Shown piece after piece: positions 17,004 through 26,583 of a stretch of 64,000 nt of DNA. The notes under the pieces were generated by a model, which saw only the letters and a program-made list of their open reading frames with translations, searched no databases and was not told the origin of the DNA. Source of the stretch: CBDCTM01 sp965222005 (GTDB lineage Bacteria; Bacteroidota; Bacteroidia; Chitinophagales; Saprospiraceae). The stretch spans positions 620,001-684,000 of the forward strand of contig OZ244935.1 in assembly GCA_965222005.1 (NCBI GenBank), read 5' to 3'. Made by a program: the position numbers and the translations under genes. How positions within the stretch are numbered: the first letter of the stretch is position 1; each line of letters opens with the position of its first letter.

Positions 17004-20000
17004 ATGAGAAAATTTACTACTACGTTTTTCACTGTATTAGCTTTTTGTTTTTTTTTCGTCAATATGTCGTTCGGCCAACTTTACTACGAAAGCCTGATAT
17101 ATGATGGGCAGGGACAGCCCCAATTGGGGAATATTACTTCGGTGGCTACCAGCCCTGATGGCAAGCATGTGTATGCCTGTAGCTATGACAATGATGCAGT
17201 AAATATCTATTCTCGCAATGGGAATACAGGTAGTTTGGCTTTCGAAGAAGCATTCGCCAATGGTGAAAACGGACTTAGTGGCTTGGGAGGAGCCTACAGT
17301 ATTGTGGTAAGCCCCGATGGGAATCACGTGTACGTAGCAGGCACCTCAGATAATGCCATAGCTGTGATGAAGAGAAACCCCGTCGATGGGAGTCTCACCT
17401 TTGTGGAGGAGCAAAAAAATAATGTGAATGGCGTTTTTGGCCTTGCCGGGGTCATCTCAGTAGTGCTCAGCCCCGATGGGAATTTTCTTTATGCCTGCGG
17501 TGCTGATGACAACAGCATTGTAGTGTTTCAACGGAATGTACTCAGCGGGCAGTTGAGTTTCTTAGAAAGACATCAGGATGATATGGGAGGCATTCAGAAT
17601 ATGAGCTATCCAACCTCCTGCATGATTAGCCCCGATGGCAAAAGTTTGTACGTAGCCAGTTATTTTGAGAATGCCGTAGTGGTTTTTGAAAGAAATCCGG
17701 AGACTGGCGTGCTCAGCTTTTTGGAAGAAAAAGTAAATAACGTGGGTACCGTAAGTGGTTTGTCAGGGGCATACAGTGTGTATGTAAGCCCGGATAGCAA
17801 GCACGTATATGTAGGCAGTACAGAGGATTCATCAGTAGCTGTGTTTGAACGCGATGAAAATAATGGCTCCCTGTCCTTTGTAGAAAAACTAACAGACGAT
17901 ATGGGTGGTGTAGATGGCCTGAACGGAGTGATTGCCATTAGTACCAGTCCCGATGGTAGCTTTTTGTATGCCAATGGAGCCTATGAAGACAAGCTATCGA
18001 TATTTAGTAGAGATGCAAACACTGGGGAGTTGTCCTACATAAATGCACTTACCAACGGTTCCAATAATGTGGATGGGATGTCCTTCCCAATAGCACTCAA
18101 CTTTAGCCAGGATGGCGAAAATATATATGTTGCCGGTTTTTATGCCGATGCAATAGTCGTTTTTGACCGCAATGTGCTAACAGGCGAATTATTTTTTATA
18201 AACAAAGAAACGGCTAGTGTCGATGGAATTGACGGCATGGGTGGAGCCAATGCCATTGCCATGAGTCCTGATGGCAGGAATGCCTATGTTTGTGGGAAAA
18301 GTGAAAATTCGATCGCTGTGCTGGAGCGTAGCTTAGGTAACGGACAATTGAATTTTGTGAAAAAATATACGGATGGTACAGATGGAGTGGATGGCCTTAG
18401 GAATGCTGACGATGTGGTAGTGAGTCCCGATGGCAAGCAGGTGTACGTATGTAGTTTTGGCGAGCATGCTATTTCTGTATTCAACAGAAACAACACCACT
18501 GGCGAGCTTGCGTTCGCCGCTGTTCATAAAGATGGGCAGAATGGAAACGACGGGCTCAATGGCGCCAACGCAATAACGATTAGCCCTGATGGGAAAAATG
18601 TATATGCAGTAGCCTATTGGGAGCATGGCCTGAGTGTGTTTGATCGAAACACCACCAATGGTTCGCTTAGCTTCCAGCAGGTATTTAAGGATAATACCAA
18701 TGGCGTTGACGGCTTATCGCGCCCTTCTGATGTGATCGTAAGCCCCGATGGCAAACAGGTGTATGTTTGCAGTGTTTTTGATAAAGCAGTAGCTGTATTC
18801 AATAGAAACACCACCAACGGAAGCCTTACCTATGTTGAACGACACAAGGATGGTGTAAGCGGTGTGGATGGCTTGAATGGTGCCGGGGGGCTGGCAATCA
18901 GCCCGGACGGGCAGCAGCTTTTGGTGGCAGGCACAAATGACAATGCACTTGCTGTATTTGACAGAAATACCAACGGCACCTTGACATTCAGGGAAATTCT
19001 ACAAAATGGAGTAGATGGAGTAGGCGGATTGGGCAAAGTCAATTCAGTATTAATAGGCCCCAGTGGGGAGCATATATACGCCACCAGCGGTCTGGAAAAT
19101 TCCATCGCTTTGTTTAAAAGAAATGTAAGTACGCAGGAGATAACTTTTGAAAAAATGCAAAGCGACGGGGTAGCACAGGTAAATGGATTGGGAGGTGCTA
19201 ATAACCTGGCAATTAGTGATAACGGCCTCTTTGTGTATGCTACCAGTGGCAACGATAATGCGGTAACTGTATTTAGCTGTACCTATGTGCTCAATACCGT
19301 AGAAACCATCTGTGAAGGCGATAGTGTGGTTGTGGGTGGTCATTCATACAAAACGAGCGGTTTTTTTAAAGATACCTTCTCCTTCAATAGCTGCCGTACC
19401 ATCGTTGAGCTGGATCTCACGGTGATGCCTGCCGAAGTGAATACTTCGGCCTCTATTTGTACGGGTACGTCCTACACCTTTGGAGGGGCGAGCTATTCTA
19501 CCCCAGGCACCTATTCCCATGATTTTGCTTCTGTTAGTGGTTGCGACAGTACGGTGCATCTAACACTTGTGGTAGTCAATGAATTTGCAAATATCCAAGA
19601 TGAAGCAGCAATTTGTGAGGGCGACAGCTATTCTTTTGGTGGCGAGGTGTACACAAATGCGGGCAATTATACGAAGACTTTCCAAAGCCAGGGAGGTTGC
19701 GATAGTACCGTTACGCTCCATTTGACTGTCCACCAAACCTATGATATTCAGCTATCGGAAGCTATTTGTGAAGGGGAGTTTTATGTATTCGGGACGTCCA
19801 ATTACACCACTTCTGGTTTCTATGCCCAGCAATTGGTCAGTATGTATGGATGCGATAGTTTGGTGAGCCTTGATCTGACAGTGCTTAGCCCTGGTAATGA
19901 TGAAGTTTATAAAACGATTTGTGAAGGTGATGTATTTGAGTTTGGCAATACTGAGTATAGTCAACCCGGCACTTACAATACTACAATCACCACTTCGGGC

Positions 20001-21161
20001 GGATGTCAGAGCGTTGTTATGCTTCATCTAAGTGCAGCCCCTTCTCCATTGGTAACGATGGAAGAAAGTATTTGTGAAGGAGAGAGTTTCATGTTCCAGG
20101 GCGAAACCCTAACTACTTCCGGCATATATACCTACGAATACCCGGCTGCCAACGGCTGTGACAGTACCATTATACTGACCTTGGATGTGTACTCCAACAA
20201 TCCGCAAGTCACACTCAATGAGACCATCTGCGAAGGAGAATCCTTCATGATGGCAGGGGTAGCTTACACGATTGCTGGTAGTTACCAGACTACTATCCCT
20301 ACTCAAAGCGGTTGCGGAGATAGTACCATTGTCCTCAATTTGAATGTGGAGCCAACAGCTACCACTATCAATGCCAATATCTGTGAAGGGCAGTCGTATA
20401 GTATCGGTGGGCAAAGTTATAATCTGTCCGGCACATACGTTCAAAATATTACGACTTCTAATGGTTGCAATACCGAAATCACCTTGATACTTGCTGTGCA
20501 TCCTTCTTTTGAGCATAATGAAGAAGCAGCCATCTGTTTTGGCAACTCGTATCAGTTTGGACCGGACTTGCTGACTGCTGCCGGAAATTATACACACACC
20601 TTTGCAGCTGTCAATGGTGGATGTGATAGTACCGTGCATTTGCAATTGACAGTTGGCACTGAAATCCAGAGCATTAGCAGCATACAGGAGGATGATGGCA
20701 GCGGCAATGGCAGCATCAGCATTGCGGTGAGTGGAGGTAGCTCGCCATACACCTTCTTATGGAGTACAGGCCAAATCAGCCAAAATGTCAGCAACCTTAG
20801 CGCTGGCAGCTATTCTTTGACCATTACCGACTTCAAGGGCTGTGAAGCCATATTTGCCTATACGATAGATATGAATACATCTGTTCTGACGGTGGATGAA
20901 TTGCCAATCGACTTGAGTCTGGCGCCCAATCCAGCACAAACGAACCAAGAGATGAAACTCATCATTGGAACTGCGAGTACCCTTGAGGTGCAGGCCGAGC
21001 TGTACAGCAGCACAGGCCAGATGCTATCAAAACAGGCCATAGAGGTAGGGGCTGGCACCCACCACACAGCCTTCCGCGCTCCGGCAACTACGGGGCTGTA
21101 CCTGCTTCGATTGAGGAATCAGCAGGGAGCGGTAAAATCGATCCAGTTTGTAGTATATTAA
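17004..21161 (+). CDS. Large T9SS adhesin with double beta-propeller and Cys-pair repeats
   Basis: The product is 1385 residues: signal peptide (1-24), then 14 units of about 52 residues with the core SPDGKxVYVxxxxxNAxxVFxRN (about 40-765), matching YVTN/lactonase-type propeller blades. Fourteen units suggest two seven-bladed propellers in tandem. About 770-1210 hold nine repeats of some 48 residues, each with ICEGxSYxFGG ... GCDST, so two conserved cysteines per repeat. A SprB-like domain follows (GSISIAVSGGSSPYTFLWSTGQ, about 1230-1290), then a T9SS sorting domain with LAPNPAQ and the ending YLLRLRNQQGAVKSIQFVVY (type A-like). The protein should be exported and displayed on the surface. It follows a PorP/SprF gene and ends before a good hairpin terminator. 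Ligand unknown. Confidence 0.9.
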   Translation: MRKFTTTFFTVLAFCFFFVNMSFGQLYYESLIYDGQGQPQLGNITSVATSPDGKHVYACSYDNDAVNIYSRNGNTGSLAFEEAFANGENGLSGLGGAYSIVVSPDGNHVYVAGTSDNAIAVMKRNPVDGSLTFVEEQKNNVNGVFGLAGVISVVLSPDGNFLYACGADDNSIVVFQRNVLSGQLSFLERHQDDMGGIQNMSYPTSCMISPDGKSLYVASYFENAVVVFERNPETGVLSFLEEKVNNVGTVSGLSGAYSVYVSPDSKHVYVGSTEDSSVAVFERDENNGSLSFVEKLTDDMGGVDGLNGVIAISTSPDGSFLYANGAYEDKLSIFSRDANTGELSYINALTNGSNNVDGMSFPIALNFSQDGENIYVAGFYADAIVVFDRNVLTGELFFINKETASVDGIDGMGGANAIAMSPDGRNAYVCGKSENSIAVLERSLGNGQLNFVKKYTDGTDGVDGLRNADDVVVSPDGKQVYVCSFGEHAISVFNRNNTTGELAFAAVHKDGQNGNDGLNGANAITISPDGKNVYAVAYWEHGLSVFDRNTTNGSLSFQQVFKDNTNGVDGLSRPSDVIVSPDGKQVYVCSVFDKAVAVFNRNTTNGSLTYVERHKDGVSGVDGLNGAGGLAISPDGQQLLVAGTNDNALAVFDRNTNGTLTFREILQNGVDGVGGLGKVNSVLIGPSGEHIYATSGLENSIALFKRNVSTQEITFEKMQSDGVAQVNGLGGANNLAISDNGLFVYATSGNDNAVTVFSCTYVLNTVETICEGDSVVVGGHSYKTSGFFKDTFSFNSCRTIVELDLTVMPAEVNTSASICTGTSYTFGGASYSTPGTYSHDFASVSGCDSTVHLTLVVVNEFANIQDEAAICEGDSYSFGGEVYTNAGNYTKTFQSQGGCDSTVTLHLTVHQTYDIQLSEAICEGEFYVFGTSNYTTSGFYAQQLVSMYGCDSLVSLDLTVLSPGNDEVYKTICEGDVFEFGNTEYSQPGTYNTTITTSGGCQSVVMLHLSAAPSPLVTMEESICEGESFMFQGETLTTSGIYTYEYPAANGCDSTIILTLDVYSNNPQVTLNETICEGESFMMAGVAYTIAGSYQTTIPTQSGCGDSTIVLNLNVEPTATTINANICEGQSYSIGGQSYNLSGTYVQNITTSNGCNTEITLILAVHPSFEHNEEAAICFGNSYQFGPDLLTAAGNYTHTFAAVNGGCDSTVHLQLTVGTEIQSISSIQEDDGSGNGSISIAVSGGSSPYTFLWSTGQISQNVSNLSAGSYSLTITDFKGCEAIFAYTIDMNTSVLTVDELPIDLSLAPNPAQTNQEMKLIIGTASTLEVQAELYSSTGQMLSKQAIEVGAGTHHTAFRAPATTGLYLLRLRNQQGAVKSIQFVVY

Positions 21162-21184
21162 GCCTCATGCTTATAAGATACAGG

Positions 21185-21220
21185 GCGCTTCTCCGGATTT
21201 GCTTCGGGGAGGCGCTTTTT
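21185..21220 (+). terminator. Rho-independent terminator of adhesin gene
   Basis: An 11-bp stem (GCGCTTCTCCG pairing with CGGGGAGGCGC through two G-T wobbles), a short loop and then TTTTT lie 24 bp after the stop codon. Confidence 0.75.
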
Positions 21221-21286
21221 ATTGACAGCAAAATCCTAATACATAAATTACCGATTTTGGGGTATGCATAGCAAGGCTTGATCGCG

Positions 21287-21294
21287 TATCTTTG
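21287..21294 (+). promoter_or_regulatory. -7-like element upstream of small secreted protein gene
   Basis: TATCTTTG matches TAnnTTTG perfectly. It is 276 bp from the start at 21570 and has no clear -33 partner at normal spacing. Confidence 0.35.
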
Positions 21295-21560
21295 TAAACA
21301 TACAAATCAACACACATCCTTCCACTTCCCCCATTGTTATTAGCTCCAAGCTCTCATTGATCTGGCTGGTACATACTATCGACAGATAGATTTCCGGCAA
21401 GGCGGATTGACACTCAATTGCCCACCAAAACACTGTCACCCCTCAATGAGCTTGACTCCCTTTACATCCGATTTATTCTTTTGACTTTTCCCGGTTGCCA
21501 TCGGGTTATCTACTGTAGCGCGGTCATGTAAAATTCGCGTTGAATGAGCACTAAAAAACT

Positions 21561-22019
21561 ATGAAGGACATGAACAAACCACTGATATCTCTGCTTTTCT
21601 ACCTGCTTATCCTACCTTTCCAAAGCAATGCCGTATATAATTGTTGTCATTCCAAAAGCCTCATTACAGCCGAGCCGGTTGCTGGCAGTATTGACAATCA
21701 GGAGCCGGAAGCAGTTTGCATCTCACAGCTGAATATTGAACTGCTGGCCGTCACCGGCACCTATATTCTCCACGCCTATGATTTGGAATCGGGCAACAGT
21801 TCAGACAATTTTACCACCTACCGAGGCTTGAAATTTTCTTTCTCAAAAAATACGAACGACAAGCGTAGAATATTTGATTGCAATGATGTAGGGCAAAAAA
21901 CGATCGATCTGTGGGTGACGGATGAGGCAGGCAATCAAAGCTATTGCAGTACTACGGTCATTATCACAGATACGCATGATACTTGTGGCCTGACTGTGAG
22001 ATCATCAACGATGTCATAA
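21561..22019 (+). CDS. Small secreted protein, single adhesin-type domain
   Basis: The product has 152 residues (149 if the ATG at 21570, MNKPLIS, is used). A signal peptide ends near SNA. The mature part is one domain of the type found repeatedly in giant Bacteroidota surface proteins: AVCISQLNIELLAVTG, AYDLESGNSSDN, KFSFSKN, RRIFDCNDVGQKTIDLWVTDEAGNQSYCSTTVII and DTHDTCG. In those proteins the domain is followed by more repeats and a sorting domain. Here it ends ten residues later with no T9SS signal, so it may be the stub of a larger gene or a stand-alone periplasmic protein. The stop codon lies in a perfect 14-bp tandem duplication (22017-22044). Confidence 0.65.
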   Translation: MKDMNKPLISLLFYLLILPFQSNAVYNCCHSKSLITAEPVAGSIDNQEPEAVCISQLNIELLAVTGTYILHAYDLESGNSSDNFTTYRGLKFSFSKNTNDKRRIFDCNDVGQKTIDLWVTDEAGNQSYCSTTVIITDTHDTCGLTVRSSTMS

Positions 22020-22044
22020 ATAATATACACTAAATAATATACAC
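22017..22044 (+). repeat. Perfect 14-bp tandem duplication
   Basis: TAAATAATATACAC occurs twice without a spacer. The first copy supplies the stop codon of the preceding gene. Confidence 0.85.
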
Positions 22045-22168
22045 TCACTAAAACTGAATTTACCCATCCCCCTTCACCCCCCCCTCATAAGAGATGAGAG
22101 GTTTCAATATTTGGAATTGCTTTCAAACTCAAACGAAGACGGTCGGCAATCGGTCGTCTTCTCCTTTT

Positions 22169-22828
22169 TCAGCCATTCGTAAAGAGCACTGTAATTCCAA
22201 AAAGCAGCATTTTTTGTGCTCGCGGAATAGTCGGATCATTCACTTCCAGCCAGTCCGCCAGTGCTGTCAGGTCAAATCTTTTCCAATAAATTTTCACAAA
22301 TGGCTGCAGACTCACTTGCAAACCACTGGAATTGTCCGAGTTGATGCCCAGGTAAAAACGGTTGCTCCATCCGTACTCTGAGGAGATTGAGGTATCCGTT
22401 TTTTTATCGTGAAATACCAGGCGGTCATAGTCAATGCGGGTACCGTAACTCAAGAAGCCGATGAAATATTCGGCGGCCAGCGAATATCCATTAAGCCGGA
22501 AGGAGAGCTCACGCTCAAAAGTATTTTCATCAATAGGGTCCACTCCCGAAGCTTTTGCCAACCGGAAGCGCATGGTATATACAGCAGTCAGTCGAAAGTC
22601 CTCCCAGCGATACCCCAGGCCCAGCAGCATGCCATTGATAAAGCGGATATTGCCCAGCGATTCGTTTAGCCAGGGCTTTTGCTTATCGAAATTATCCAGC
22701 AAGGCGTTGAAATTGTCCATGCCGGAATAACTGCCAACATATCCCACATTTACACTTGCCTGGCTGTAGGCACTTTGAGGGAATAGCAGACAAGTGAGGA
22801 ATAAAAGCAGGATTGGGTATTTGTGCAT
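22169..22828 (-). CDS. Predicted outer-membrane beta-barrel protein
   Basis: The 219-residue product has a signal peptide (MHKYPILLLFLTCLLFPQSAYS). The mature part has alternating hydrophobic/polar strands with aromatic girdle residues, for example INGMLLGLGYRWEDFRLTAVYTMRF and RFYLGINSDNSSGLQVSLQPFVKIYW, the pattern of small 8-12-stranded outer-membrane barrels in Bacteroidota. No named family is recognised. It is monocistronic, flanked by genes on the other strand. Function unknown. Confidence 0.78.
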   Translation of the reverse strand: MHKYPILLLFLTCLLFPQSAYSQASVNVGYVGSYSGMDNFNALLDNFDKQKPWLNESLGNIRFINGMLLGLGYRWEDFRLTAVYTMRFRLAKASGVDPIDENTFERELSFRLNGYSLAAEYFIGFLSYGTRIDYDRLVFHDKKTDTSISSEYGWSNRFYLGINSDNSSGLQVSLQPFVKIYWKRFDLTALADWLEVNDPTIPRAQKMLLFGITVLFTNG

Positions 22829-23122
22829 CGTTTGGTATTATTTTTACAAATTTGCTCAAAAAATTCAAGCCTTCAAAATCTTCACCTTGCAAGTCTCAGT
22901 GAGCATAGCCTGGAAAAAGCATCTCCGCAGGGTGATACAGCTGAACAAAGAGGAGGGAAAATTTGTTGTTTTTAAGTTAATCTAAAAAAAATATTTGACT
23001 TTTATAAAAACAGTGATAATCTTCTGCTAAACGGATAATAGCTCTAGACGGATGAGACTGGAAGTTTATCTGGTTTTCTCTCAAAACAGCCTAAAATTGT
23101 TGAGCCTTTGGACGATGTACAG

Positions 23123-23130
23123 TATCTTTT
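23123..23130 (+). promoter_or_regulatory. Possible -7 element of LolA-like operon
   Basis: TATCTTTT is one mismatch from TAnnTTTG and lies 21 bp before the ATG at 23151, the spacing seen at other promoters in this window. It supports 23151 over the upstream in-frame ATG at 23052. Confidence 0.4.
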
Positions 23131-23150
23131 CGATTATAAAATTTCAGACA

Positions 23151-23915
23151 ATGAACCATAAAGCACTGCTTATATTATTCGTATCCAGCTTTTTTGCAGC
23201 TATTTCGGTCACAGCCCAAGACGACAATCTCACCGCGCTTGACATCATTGAACGTGCCGATGAAAAATTGAAGGGCAGCTCCAGTATCGGGCAAATCAAG
23301 ATGACCATAGTACGGCCGGAGTGGTCGCGGGAAATGTCGATGAAGAGCTGGAGCAAGGGCGATGATTTCAGCCTCATACTGATCACCAGCCCGGCGCGCG
23401 ATAAGGGCACGGCCTTTCTAAAGCGCAGCAAAGAAATCTGGAATTGGCAGCCCAGCATTGATCGGGTCATCAAGCTTCCGCCTTCCATGATGATGCAAAG
23501 CTGGATGGGCTCCGATTTCACCAATGACGACCTGGTAAAACAATCTTCTATCGTTACCGACTATCACCATAGCCTGGAAGGCCGCGAAAGCCTCAATGAT
23601 CGGGAAGCGTACAAAATTGCGCTGATACCCAAAGAAGATGCGCCCGTTGTTTGGGGCAAGGTCATCACCTGGATTGATGTGAATGATTATATGCAGCTCA
23701 AAACTGAATTTTATGATGAAGATGGCTACCTTATCAACACCATGATTGGCAAGAACATCAAAATGATGGGAGGCAAGCTGCTGCCTACCGTTTTGGAAAT
23801 CATCCCGGCAGAGGAAGAGGGCCACAAAACCATTGTCGAGCACTTGAGCCTTGCATTTGATGAGCCGATCAAAGAGAGTTTTTTTAGCTTGCAAAATCTC
23901 AAACGCATCCGTTAA
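23151..23915 (+). CDS. LolA-like outer-membrane lipoprotein-sorting family protein
   Basis: The 254-residue protein has a signal peptide (MNHKALLILFVSSFFAAISVTAQ) and a LolA-like fold typical of the 'outer membrane lipoprotein-sorting protein' family. Visible parts are ALDIIERADEKLKGSSSIGQIKMTIVRPEWSREM, KDKGTAFLKRSKEIWNWQPSIDRVIKLPPSMMMQSWMGSDFTNDDLVK and the C-terminal ESFFSLQNLKRI. The pocket of this fold carries lipids or lipidated proteins across the periplasm. This branch is distinct from true LolA. It is followed after 11 bp by an FtsX-type permease gene, so it is first in a five-gene operon. An in-frame ATG at 23052 would add 33 unlikely residues. Cargo unknown. Confidence 0.88.
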   Translation: MNHKALLILFVSSFFAAISVTAQDDNLTALDIIERADEKLKGSSSIGQIKMTIVRPEWSREMSMKSWSKGDDFSLILITSPARDKGTAFLKRSKEIWNWQPSIDRVIKLPPSMMMQSWMGSDFTNDDLVKQSSIVTDYHHSLEGRESLNDREAYKIALIPKEDAPVVWGKVITWIDVNDYMQLKTEFYDEDGYLINTMIGKNIKMMGGKLLPTVLEIIPAEEEGHKTIVEHLSLAFDEPIKESFFSLQNLKRIR

Positions 23916-23926
23916 GCCCCTACTCT

Positions 23927-25150
23927 ATGAAAAGCCTCCTTACGATGGCCTGGCGCAATATTTGGCGCAACAAGCGGCGCACCTACATCACGGTAGCTTC
24001 TATATTGCTGGCAGTTTTTCTGGCTTCTTCTATGCATGCCATTCAAAAAGGGGTTTGGGACAATATGGTTGACAATGTGGTCAACTACTATTTTGGATAT
24101 GCACAAATACACCAGCAAGGTTATTGGGATGACCAGACTATTGACAAGTCATTCGAATTCCAGCCATCCCTGCAAGAGCTCGAACAGCAGGTACCTGCTA
24201 TTAAAAACCTGGTACCGCGGCTCGAATCTTTTGCCTTGGCCTCCCATGGCCAACATACCAAGGGGGTCTTGCTCATCGGCATTCGGCCAGCGGTAGAAAC
24301 AGCTATGACAGGCCTGCAAGAACGACTCGTAGCCGGTGAATATCTTGCGCACGATGATCATGCCCTGCTATTGGCACAAGGTATTGCCCGGCAGCTAAAG
24401 CTGGAGGTTGGCGATACGCTCGTATTGATCAGTCAGGGCTATCGGGGGCAAAATGCAGCCGGCAAATATCCCATAAAGGGTGTGATAAAGTTTGGTAGCC
24501 CGGAGCTGAACAAGCAGATGGTATATCTGCCTCTCAAAGTAGCGCAGCAGTTTTATGGTGCCGAAAATCTGATTACTTCGCTGGCTATTCAGCTGCCCGA
24601 CCGGGCAGACACCCAGCCCACCGTAAGGGCGATCAAAGCTTCACTGGACGAACAAGTTTACGAGGTGCTTGACTGGCAGCAGATGATCCCAGACCTGGTA
24701 CAGGCCAAAGCACTTGATGATGCCGGAGCCAATATTACGCTAGGCATTTTATATTTGATCATTGCATTTGGGTTGTTTGGGACTATATTGATGATGACCA
24801 AAGAGCGTATGTACGAGTTTGGTGTTTTGATATCAATCGGGATGAGTCGTTGGAAATTGGGCATTAGCATGTTTATCGAAACGCTTCTGCTGAGTTTGCT
24901 GGGGGCGGCATTGGGTATATTACTCAGTATTCCGCTGATCGGCTATTTTCACCGCAAGCCCGTACAACTCACTGGTGAACTGGCAGCCGCCTACGAAAAG
25001 TTTGGCGTTGAGCCGATCTTGCCAGCTGCTTTTGAGCCTTCGGTATTTTTGACGCAGGCAGCAGTCGTGTTTTTCATGGCTACCGTATTGGTGATTTATC
25101 CTTTGTGGACAATTTGGCGGCTCAAGCCCGTGGAGGCAATGCGTGTGTAG
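23927..25150 (+). CDS. ABC transporter permease, FtsX/LolC-E type (first)
   Basis: The 407-residue inner-membrane protein opens with SLLTMAWRNIWRNKRRTYITVASILLAVFLASSMHAIQKG, the typical amphipathic helix and first transmembrane segment of LolC/E and MacB-like permeases. A periplasmic domain of about 200 residues follows (MacB-PCD-like, about 45-270), then three helices at about 275-400 (FGLFGTILMMTKERMYEFGVLISIGMSRWKLG is the FtsX signature region). The final WRLKPVEAMRV is family-typical. It should form a type VII ABC transporter with the second permease and the downstream ATPase. The next gene starts 194 bp later, an unusually long gap for this operon. Confidence 0.92.
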   Translation: MKSLLTMAWRNIWRNKRRTYITVASILLAVFLASSMHAIQKGVWDNMVDNVVNYYFGYAQIHQQGYWDDQTIDKSFEFQPSLQELEQQVPAIKNLVPRLESFALASHGQHTKGVLLIGIRPAVETAMTGLQERLVAGEYLAHDDHALLLAQGIARQLKLEVGDTLVLISQGYRGQNAAGKYPIKGVIKFGSPELNKQMVYLPLKVAQQFYGAENLITSLAIQLPDRADTQPTVRAIKASLDEQVYEVLDWQQMIPDLVQAKALDDAGANITLGILYLIIAFGLFGTILMMTKERMYEFGVLISIGMSRWKLGISMFIETLLLSLLGAALGILLSIPLIGYFHRKPVQLTGELAAAYEKFGVEPILPAAFEPSVFLTQAAVVFFMATVLVIYPLWTIWRLKPVEAMRV

Positions 25151-25344
25151 GGGAGCAGGGCAGACAGGAGACAATCTGAAGTCCGAAAGTCCGTCCTCTC
25201 AAAAAAGAACAGCCTTGCATTTATAGCTCAGGCGCCTGATGAGTGATAGCGAATCCCAATCGCCTGTGCTATATAGCACGAAAGGATTGAGCGTGTATAG
25301 CAATCTCGAACCACCAGCGGTATGGTAAACCGCTAAATAAATAT
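25151..25344 (+). promoter_or_regulatory. Intra-operon spacer with palindromes
   Basis: This 194-bp gap between the two permease genes contains a perfect 14-bp palindrome GTGCTATATAGCAC (25266-25279) and a 6-bp-stem hairpin (25316-25334) ending 11 bp before the second permease ATG at 25345. The palindrome could be an operator or mRNA processing site (inference). Confidence 0.35.
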
Positions 25345-26574
25345 GTGAAAATGATCTTGATATTAGCCTGGCGAAATATTTGGCGCAATCGGACGAGAAG
25401 CCTTGTGGTGATCTCAGCCATTGCTGTGGGAATCATTGCTGTGCTGTTTTTGTCGGGCTTTTCGAGGGGTATGGTGTATGGGTATATTGATAATGCCATT
25501 GAGTCGCAGACCTCTCATGTGCAAATTCATCATCCCGAATTTTTAAAAGAACGCGACATCCATTTTCAGATTTCACAAGTAGAGCAGGAGTTGGAAACGG
25601 TTGGGAAAGTCAAAGCCTTCAGTCCACGTTGCCTGAGCAGCGGTATGTTGTCCTCCACCAAGGGAGCGCGGGGTATTCGCATCATCGGTATTGATCCTGC
25701 AAAAGAAGCGAAAGTAACTCGGCTGGATGAAAAAATTGTGGAAGGCAAGTTTCTGCAAAACGGCCTGAAAAACCCAATTCTGGTAGGAAAATCATTGGCT
25801 GAAAAGCTCAAGCTGAAGCTGCGCTCAAAAATTGTGCTCACCTTCCAGAATCTGGACGGGGACATCACGTCGGCTGCCTTTCGGATCGTCGGCCTCTTCG
25901 ATACCGGCACCCGACCCTTTGACGAAGGGCATATTTATTTACTCAATAAAGATATTGTCCGCTTGCTCCTTCCCGCCTCTTCGGCCTCTGAGCAACCTCT
26001 GATCCACGAAGTAGCTCTACTTGTGGATGATTTGGAAGCCCTCCCCGCTATAGTTGATCGACTAAAAAAGCAGAAATCCGATTGGCTGGTACGCGACTAC
26101 AAGGAAATCTCTCCGGAGATCAGCCTTTATGAATCTCAGATCGATTTAAGCACCACCATTTTTACCATTATCGTTATGCTGGCCTTAATATTTGGAATCA
26201 TCAATACCATGTTGATGGCAGTGCTTGAGCGCTTGCGCGAGTTGGGTATGTTGATGGCTATTGGGATGAATAAGCTAAAAATATTTTTAATGATTGTACT
26301 GGAAACTATCCTGCTGGGAATAGTAGCTACGCCTCTTGGCCTGGGTATCGGCTATCTGGCTGTACACTACTTCCGTCGGCGCGGTATCGACCTCTCTGCT
26401 TACTCGGAGGGAATGCGGGAGATTGGCATGTCCGAAGTGATATTCCCGGTATTGGATGGCGAAGTGTTTTTGCAAATCGGGCTGGCAGTAGCCATTACAG
26501 CGATTCTGGCTTCTTTGTATCCGGCCTGGAAGGCGATACGCTTACAGCCCGTAGAGGCAATGCGTAGTATATAA
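25345..26574 (+). CDS. ABC transporter permease, FtsX/LolC-E type (second)
   Basis: This 409-residue partner of the upstream permease has the same architecture: ILAWRNIWRNRTRSLVVISAIAVGIIAVLFLSGFSRGM at the N-terminus, a periplasmic domain (about 45-265), then FTIIVMLALIFGIINTMLMAVLERLRELGMLMAIGMNKLKI and a last pair of helices. It ends WKAIRLQPVEAMRSI. Two different permeases with one ATPase fit a LolCDE-like heterodimer. The ATG at 25345 follows a small hairpin, and the ATPase gene starts 9 bp after the stop, so translation is probably coupled there. Confidence 0.92.
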   Translation: MKMILILAWRNIWRNRTRSLVVISAIAVGIIAVLFLSGFSRGMVYGYIDNAIESQTSHVQIHHPEFLKERDIHFQISQVEQELETVGKVKAFSPRCLSSGMLSSTKGARGIRIIGIDPAKEAKVTRLDEKIVEGKFLQNGLKNPILVGKSLAEKLKLKLRSKIVLTFQNLDGDITSAAFRIVGLFDTGTRPFDEGHIYLLNKDIVRLLLPASSASEQPLIHEVALLVDDLEALPAIVDRLKKQKSDWLVRDYKEISPEISLYESQIDLSTTIFTIIVMLALIFGIINTMLMAVLERLRELGMLMAIGMNKLKIFLMIVLETILLGIVATPLGLGIGYLAVHYFRRRGIDLSAYSEGMREIGMSEVIFPVLDGEVFLQIGLAVAITAILASLYPAWKAIRLQPVEAMRSI

Positions 26575-26583
26575 ATTCAAATC

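Larger units (their letters stand above)
21162..21560. other. 399-bp spacer with terminator and orphan promoter motif
   Basis: The spacer holds the terminator of the adhesin gene (21185-21220), a perfect TATCTTTG at 21287-21294, and a small 5-bp hairpin near 21368-21381. No convincing gene is seen. If the -7 motif is used, the next gene has a leader of about 260 nt. Confidence 0.5.
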
